DNA from: Acidobacteria bacterium Ga0077553
GTDB lineage: Bacteria; Acidobacteriota; Terriglobia; Bryobacterales; Bryobacteraceae
Assembly: GCA_001464575.1 (NCBI GenBank)
Contig: LNFE01000052.1
Location: forward strand, 1-37,797
Length of the DNA: 37,797 bases
Direction: 5' to 3'
The number at the start of each line of letters is the position of its first letter. Position 1 is the stretch's first letter. The notes under the pieces are model-generated. The model had not been told where the DNA came from, did no database searches, and saw only the letters and a program-made list of their open reading frames with translations. Positions 35,273-37,797 of this stretch are shown here, one piece after another. The translations under genes and the position numbers were made by a program.

Positions 35273-36597
35273 ACCCCTCCACTCCGCGCAAAGGTTTCGT
35301 CCCCAAGGCCAAAGCGCTAAACTGCCCGAACTGCGGGTCGCAGATTGAGCTGCGGGCGCTGGGCGCCGCGGCGGGCGTGATCTGCAGCTACTGCAGCAGC
35401 ACGATTGACGCGACCAATCCGCAACTGAAGATCATTGGGCAATGGCAGGCGGCCATGACCATTGAGCCGGCGATTCCGCTGGGTTCGCGCGGCAAGCTGA
35501 AGGGTGTGTTGTGGGAAGCGATCGGCTTCCAGCAACGGGGCATCAATGTCGACGGGACGAACTACTTCTGGCGGGAGTATGTGCTGTGGAATCCATACCA
35601 GGGCTTCCGCTATCTCAGCGAGTACAACAACCACTGGAACTTCGTGACCCCGCTGCAGACGCTGCCGGCGCCAACTACCGTGATGGGCACGCCGGGATTG
35701 ATCCTGGGCCCGGACAAGTATCGTCATTTTCAGACGGCGCGGGCTTATACGTGGTTCGTGATTGGCGAGTTCCCGTGGATGGTGCAGGTGGGCGAGACGG
35801 TCGACACCGCCGACTACGTCGCTCCGCCGAAGATGCTCTCCTCCGAGATGACGGAGAACGAGGTGACGTGGAGCCAGAGCGAGTACATCGCCGGGACGGA
35901 GATCTGGCAGGCGTTCCAAGTTAAGACGCCTTGCCCTCCCGCGAGCGGGGTGTTTGCCAACCAGCCGTCGCCGTACGCCGGGAAAGTGGCGGGTTCCTGG
36001 AAGTTTTATGGGCTGATGTGTATGGTTCTGTTCGCGATGATGGTGTTTTTTGCCATCACGGCGCGTGGTCAGAAGGCGTTCGATAAGACTGTAATTATCA
36101 ATCCGGCCAGTATGGCCGGGGAGAAGAGCTTCGTGACTGAAGTGTTCACTCTCGATGGTAATAACGACAACCTGGAAGTGAACATTGACGCGGACGTAGC
36201 GAACAAATGGATCTACCTCAGCATGGCGCTGATTAACGAAGACACGGGGCAGGCCTTCGACTTTGGCCGGGAAGTGAGCTTCTACTTCGGTACCGACTCC
36301 GACGGAAGCTGGACGGAGGGGAGCCGAAGCGATGACGTGCTGCTGCCAAATATTCCCGGGGGCCGCTACTACCTGCGCGTGGAGCCGGACACGGACCCGA
36401 CCCTAGCCGCACCGGTTTCGGCCCGCATTCAGTTGGTGCGTGGCGTGCCGTATTACCTTCGGTATTTCCTTGGTATGTTCCTGCTTTTGATTCCACCGAT
36501 TTGGACGAGTATTCGCGCAGCCGCATTTGAGGCGCAACGGTGGAACGAAAGCGACTATGCCGGCGGCGGCAGTTCCAGTAGCGGAGACGACGAATGA
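35269..36597 (+). CDS. DUF4178 protein with zinc ribbon and membrane anchor
   Basis: A 442-residue protein. It begins with a zinc ribbon (Cys19/Cys22 and Cys39/Cys42), then a DUF4178-type beta domain (about 65-190, with GFQQRGINVDGTNYFWREYVLWNPYQGFRYLSEYNNHW). A transmembrane helix lies near 247-265 (YGLMCMVLFAMMVFFAITA). After it comes a probable periplasmic beta-sandwich (about 280-395, NDNLEVNIDADVANKWIYLSMALINEDTG), a second helix near 398-418 (YFLGMFLLLIPPIWTSI) and a short serine/aspartate-rich cytoplasmic tail. The topology places zinc ribbon and DUF4178 inside and the beta domain outside. ATG 35269 overlaps the preceding stop (ATGA); upstream codons in this frame belong to a shadow. 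Confidence 0.86.
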   Translation: MNPSTPRKGFVPKAKALNCPNCGSQIELRALGAAAGVICSYCSSTIDATNPQLKIIGQWQAAMTIEPAIPLGSRGKLKGVLWEAIGFQQRGINVDGTNYFWREYVLWNPYQGFRYLSEYNNHWNFVTPLQTLPAPTTVMGTPGLILGPDKYRHFQTARAYTWFVIGEFPWMVQVGETVDTADYVAPPKMLSSEMTENEVTWSQSEYIAGTEIWQAFQVKTPCPPASGVFANQPSPYAGKVAGSWKFYGLMCMVLFAMMVFFAITARGQKAFDKTVIINPASMAGEKSFVTEVFTLDGNNDNLEVNIDADVANKWIYLSMALINEDTGQAFDFGREVSFYFGTDSDGSWTEGSRSDDVLLPNIPGGRYYLRVEPDTDPTLAAPVSARIQLVRGVPYYLRYFLGMFLLLIPPIWTSIRAAAFEAQRWNESDYAGGGSSSSGDDE

Positions 36598-36779
36598 GCA
36601 AACTGTACATGGCCTATAGCATGCTGGTCGCCGGAGGGCTGGCGGTTTCGAGCATTACCGGGTGGTCCCCTTTTACTCCGTATGACGAAGTGAAAGGGGT
36701 GCCTAAATCCGTTCGCAACAATCCGGGAGCTTACCGCTCCCACTACGCGGGTTATGCCCGATACATCGGGGGGAAATAG
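36594..36779 (+). CDS. Small protein of unknown function (61 aa)
   Basis: Starts in an ATGA overlap with the stop of the DUF4178 gene and ends six bases before the DUF350 gene, so it is surely translated with them. An N-terminal hydrophobic stretch (MAYSMLVAGGLAVSSITGW, about 6-24) looks like a signal peptide or single anchor. The remainder is polar with a Tyr/Arg/His-rich end (RNNPGAYRSHYAGYARYIGGK). I do not recognise it. An exported small partner, or even a substrate, of the operon's enzymes is possible; the glycine-lysine end would suit a modifiable tail. That is speculation. Confidence 0.7.
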   Translation: MSKLYMAYSMLVAGGLAVSSITGWSPFTPYDEVKGVPKSVRNNPGAYRSHYAGYARYIGGK

Positions 36780-36785
36780 AAGATC

Positions 36786-36995
36786 ATGGAATTTCGCATC
36801 GACCACTTCGTGAATGCGGTTGTTTATGCCGCGCTGGGCATTGTCATCTACATGGTGGCGTTATTTGTAATCGATAAGGCGACGCCGGGCGAGCTGCATA
36901 CGGAAATCTTCCAGAAGCACAATATGGCCGCCGCCATCGTGGTGGGCTTCATGATGCTGGGAATTGGCATCATCATCGCCGCCGCGGTGCACTAG
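36786..36995 (+). CDS. DUF350 (YjfL-like) membrane protein, short form
   Basis: A 69-residue inner-membrane protein with two hydrophobic segments (about 9-27, VNAVVYAALGIVIYMVALF, and 46-67, NMAAAIVVGFMMLGIGIIIAAA) joined by a charged loop (DKATPGELHTEIFQKHN). The EIFQ-KHNMAAAIV stretch is typical of DUF350. Family members such as YjfL are usually about 130 residues with two such units; this one has a single unit and may act as a dimer. The family occurs with DUF4178, AdoMet decarboxylase and aminopropyltransferase genes, as here. Its role is unknown. Confidence 0.82.
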   Translation: MEFRIDHFVNAVVYAALGIVIYMVALFVIDKATPGELHTEIFQKHNMAAAIVVGFMMLGIGIIIAAAVH

Positions 36996-37007
36996 CCTCG
37001 AGACGGC

Positions 37008-37797
37008 GTGGCGATTGTCCTATTTATCTCGGTATTCCTCATCGCAGCCTGCGGGCTGATCTATGAGTTGATCGCCGGAGCCTTGGCGAGCTATCTGCTC
37101 GGGGACAGCATTTTGCAGTTCTCGACGGTGATCGGCAGCTACCTTTTCGCGATGGGTATTGGGAGTTGGCTGTCCCGGTATATCCATCGCGGGCTGGTGC
37201 TGCGGTTCGTCACGATCGAGCTGATGGTTGGTCTGATCGGCGGGTTCTCCTCGTCCTTACTGTTTTTGGCGTTTGCGTATACGGATGGGTTCCGCTTCCT
37301 CTTGTATGGGCTGGTCACCGTGATTGGGATCTTGGTGGGGCTGGAGATTCCGCTGCTGATGCGGATTTTGAAGGAGCGGTTTCAGTTCACGGATCTGGTG
37401 GCGAATGTTCTGACGTTCGACTACCTGGGGGCTTTGGGCGCGTCGCTGCTGTTTCCGCTCGTGTTGGTGCCGAAGTTGGGCATGGTGCGCAGCGCTTTGC
37501 TGTTTGGCTTGGTGAACGCGGGGGTGGCCGTTTGGTCGATGTACCTGTTTCGGGCGCAGATTGGTCCGGCGCCCCTGTTGCGAGTGGGTGGGGCGGTGGT
37601 GGTGGTGCTTCTCGGCGCCGGGATGGGCTTCGCGGATCGTATTACCGAGGCGGCCGACAATAGCATCTACGCCGATGAGGTGATTTTCTCGCGGAATACC
37701 CGGTATCAGCGGATCGTGTTGACGAAGTGGAAGGACGATGTGCGTTTGTTCTTGAGCTCGCATCTGCAGTTTTCTTCGCGGGACGAGTACCGGTATC
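37008..37797 (+). CDS. Membrane-bound spermidine synthase-like aminopropyltransferase, N-terminal part
   Basis: An open frame from GTG 37008 to the right edge, 263 codons seen. The N-terminal part holds about six to seven transmembrane segments, beginning AIVLFISVFLIAACGLIYELIAG, with SYLFAMGIGSWLSRYI, FVTIELMVGLIGGFSS, GLVTVIGILVGLEIPLLMRIL and LLRVGGAVVVVLLGAGMGF. After the last span, IYADEVIFSRNTRYQRIVLTKWKDDVRLFL is the opening of a spermidine synthase-type aminopropyltransferase domain; the active site lies outside the window. Such proteins are annotated polyamine aminopropyltransferase with N-terminal membrane domain. It would use the decarboxylated AdoMet made by the SpeD four genes upstream, with the aminopropyl acceptor unknown. 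It follows DUF350 by 12 bases. Confidence 0.88.
   Translation, partial: MAIVLFISVFLIAACGLIYELIAGALASYLLGDSILQFSTVIGSYLFAMGIGSWLSRYIHRGLVLRFVTIELMVGLIGGFSSSLLFLAFAYTDGFRFLLYGLVTVIGILVGLEIPLLMRILKERFQFTDLVANVLTFDYLGALGASLLFPLVLVPKLGMVRSALLFGLVNAGVAVWSMYLFRAQIGPAPLLRVGGAVVVVLLGAGMGFADRITEAADNSIYADEVIFSRNTRYQRIVLTKWKDDVRLFLSSHLQFSSRDEYRY

Noticed and set aside
29695-37797. Anti-phage defence island
   Set aside because: No nuclease, NTPase switch, toxin or phage-sensing domain is present, and no mobile-element genes flank it; the content is biosynthetic and membrane-related.

Overview
The window looks like chromosomal DNA of an Acidobacteriota member, most likely a Bryobacterales/Solibacter-type organism. 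Three things suggest this: a VWFA-related domain protein of the kind expanded in Acidobacteria, secreted TadE/TadG proteins beside Acidobacteria-style secreted proteins, and dense, GC-rich coding with strong G/C at third positions. This placement is inference from gene content; no rRNA is present. No insertion sequences, CRISPR arrays, intact tRNAs or prophage genes were seen. No gene-free stretch exceeds 300 bases except the one filled by RNase P RNA.

Layout. 1-450 is the C-terminal end of an exopolysaccharide tyrosine autokinase. 447-3092 holds a ketosynthase resembling type II PKS enzymes, a divergent proline-rich membrane protein and a NagD-like HAD phosphatase. 3127-9487 is a minus-strand run of secreted proteins: a VWFA-related protein, a 1123-residue unknown and a 585-residue unknown with its own terminator. 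9649-12300 is a three-gene Tad-type set (two TadE-like pseudopilins, then a TadG-like VWA protein) ending in a strong terminator. 12399-16497 is the minus-strand set ileS-lspA-lgt (isoleucyl-tRNA synthetase and lipoprotein maturation). 16585-20647 carries a TPR protein, a YjhG/YagF-type sugar-acid dehydratase and a divergent Tat-exported Gfo/Idh/MocA oxidoreductase. 20644-22444 is purA followed by a membrane-anchored thioredoxin-fold protein without the CxxC motif. 22493-26921 is a plus-strand run: unknown protein, ankyrin protein, pheS, pheT. RNase P RNA (rnpB) lies on the minus strand at 26922-27309, directly abutting the pheT stop, and a large PIG-L/LmbE-type deacetylase diverges from it.

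The most interesting part is 29695-37797. Two tightly packed plus-strand operons lie back to back. The first encodes a circularly permuted ATP-grasp protein, an alpha-E protein and a transglutaminase-like protein, a trio expected to make or process a peptide-like amide product. The second encodes an SPFH/YdjI-like protein with a zinc ribbon, a small pyruvoyl AdoMet decarboxylase, two DUF4178 proteins with zinc ribbons, a 61-residue protein, a short DUF350 membrane protein and a membrane-embedded spermidine synthase-like protein that runs off the window. Together they suggest that decarboxylated AdoMet is made and used at the membrane, possibly to aminopropylate or amidate a peptide or envelope component. 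That function is inference.

Other points worth checking: the ankyrin/pheS junction, where the pheS reading frame begins in mid-helix with no good start codon and joins the ankyrin frame by a single-base shift; three convergent gene pairs that share a self-complementary 4-base stop; and a near-perfect 27-bp palindrome inside the ketosynthase gene.
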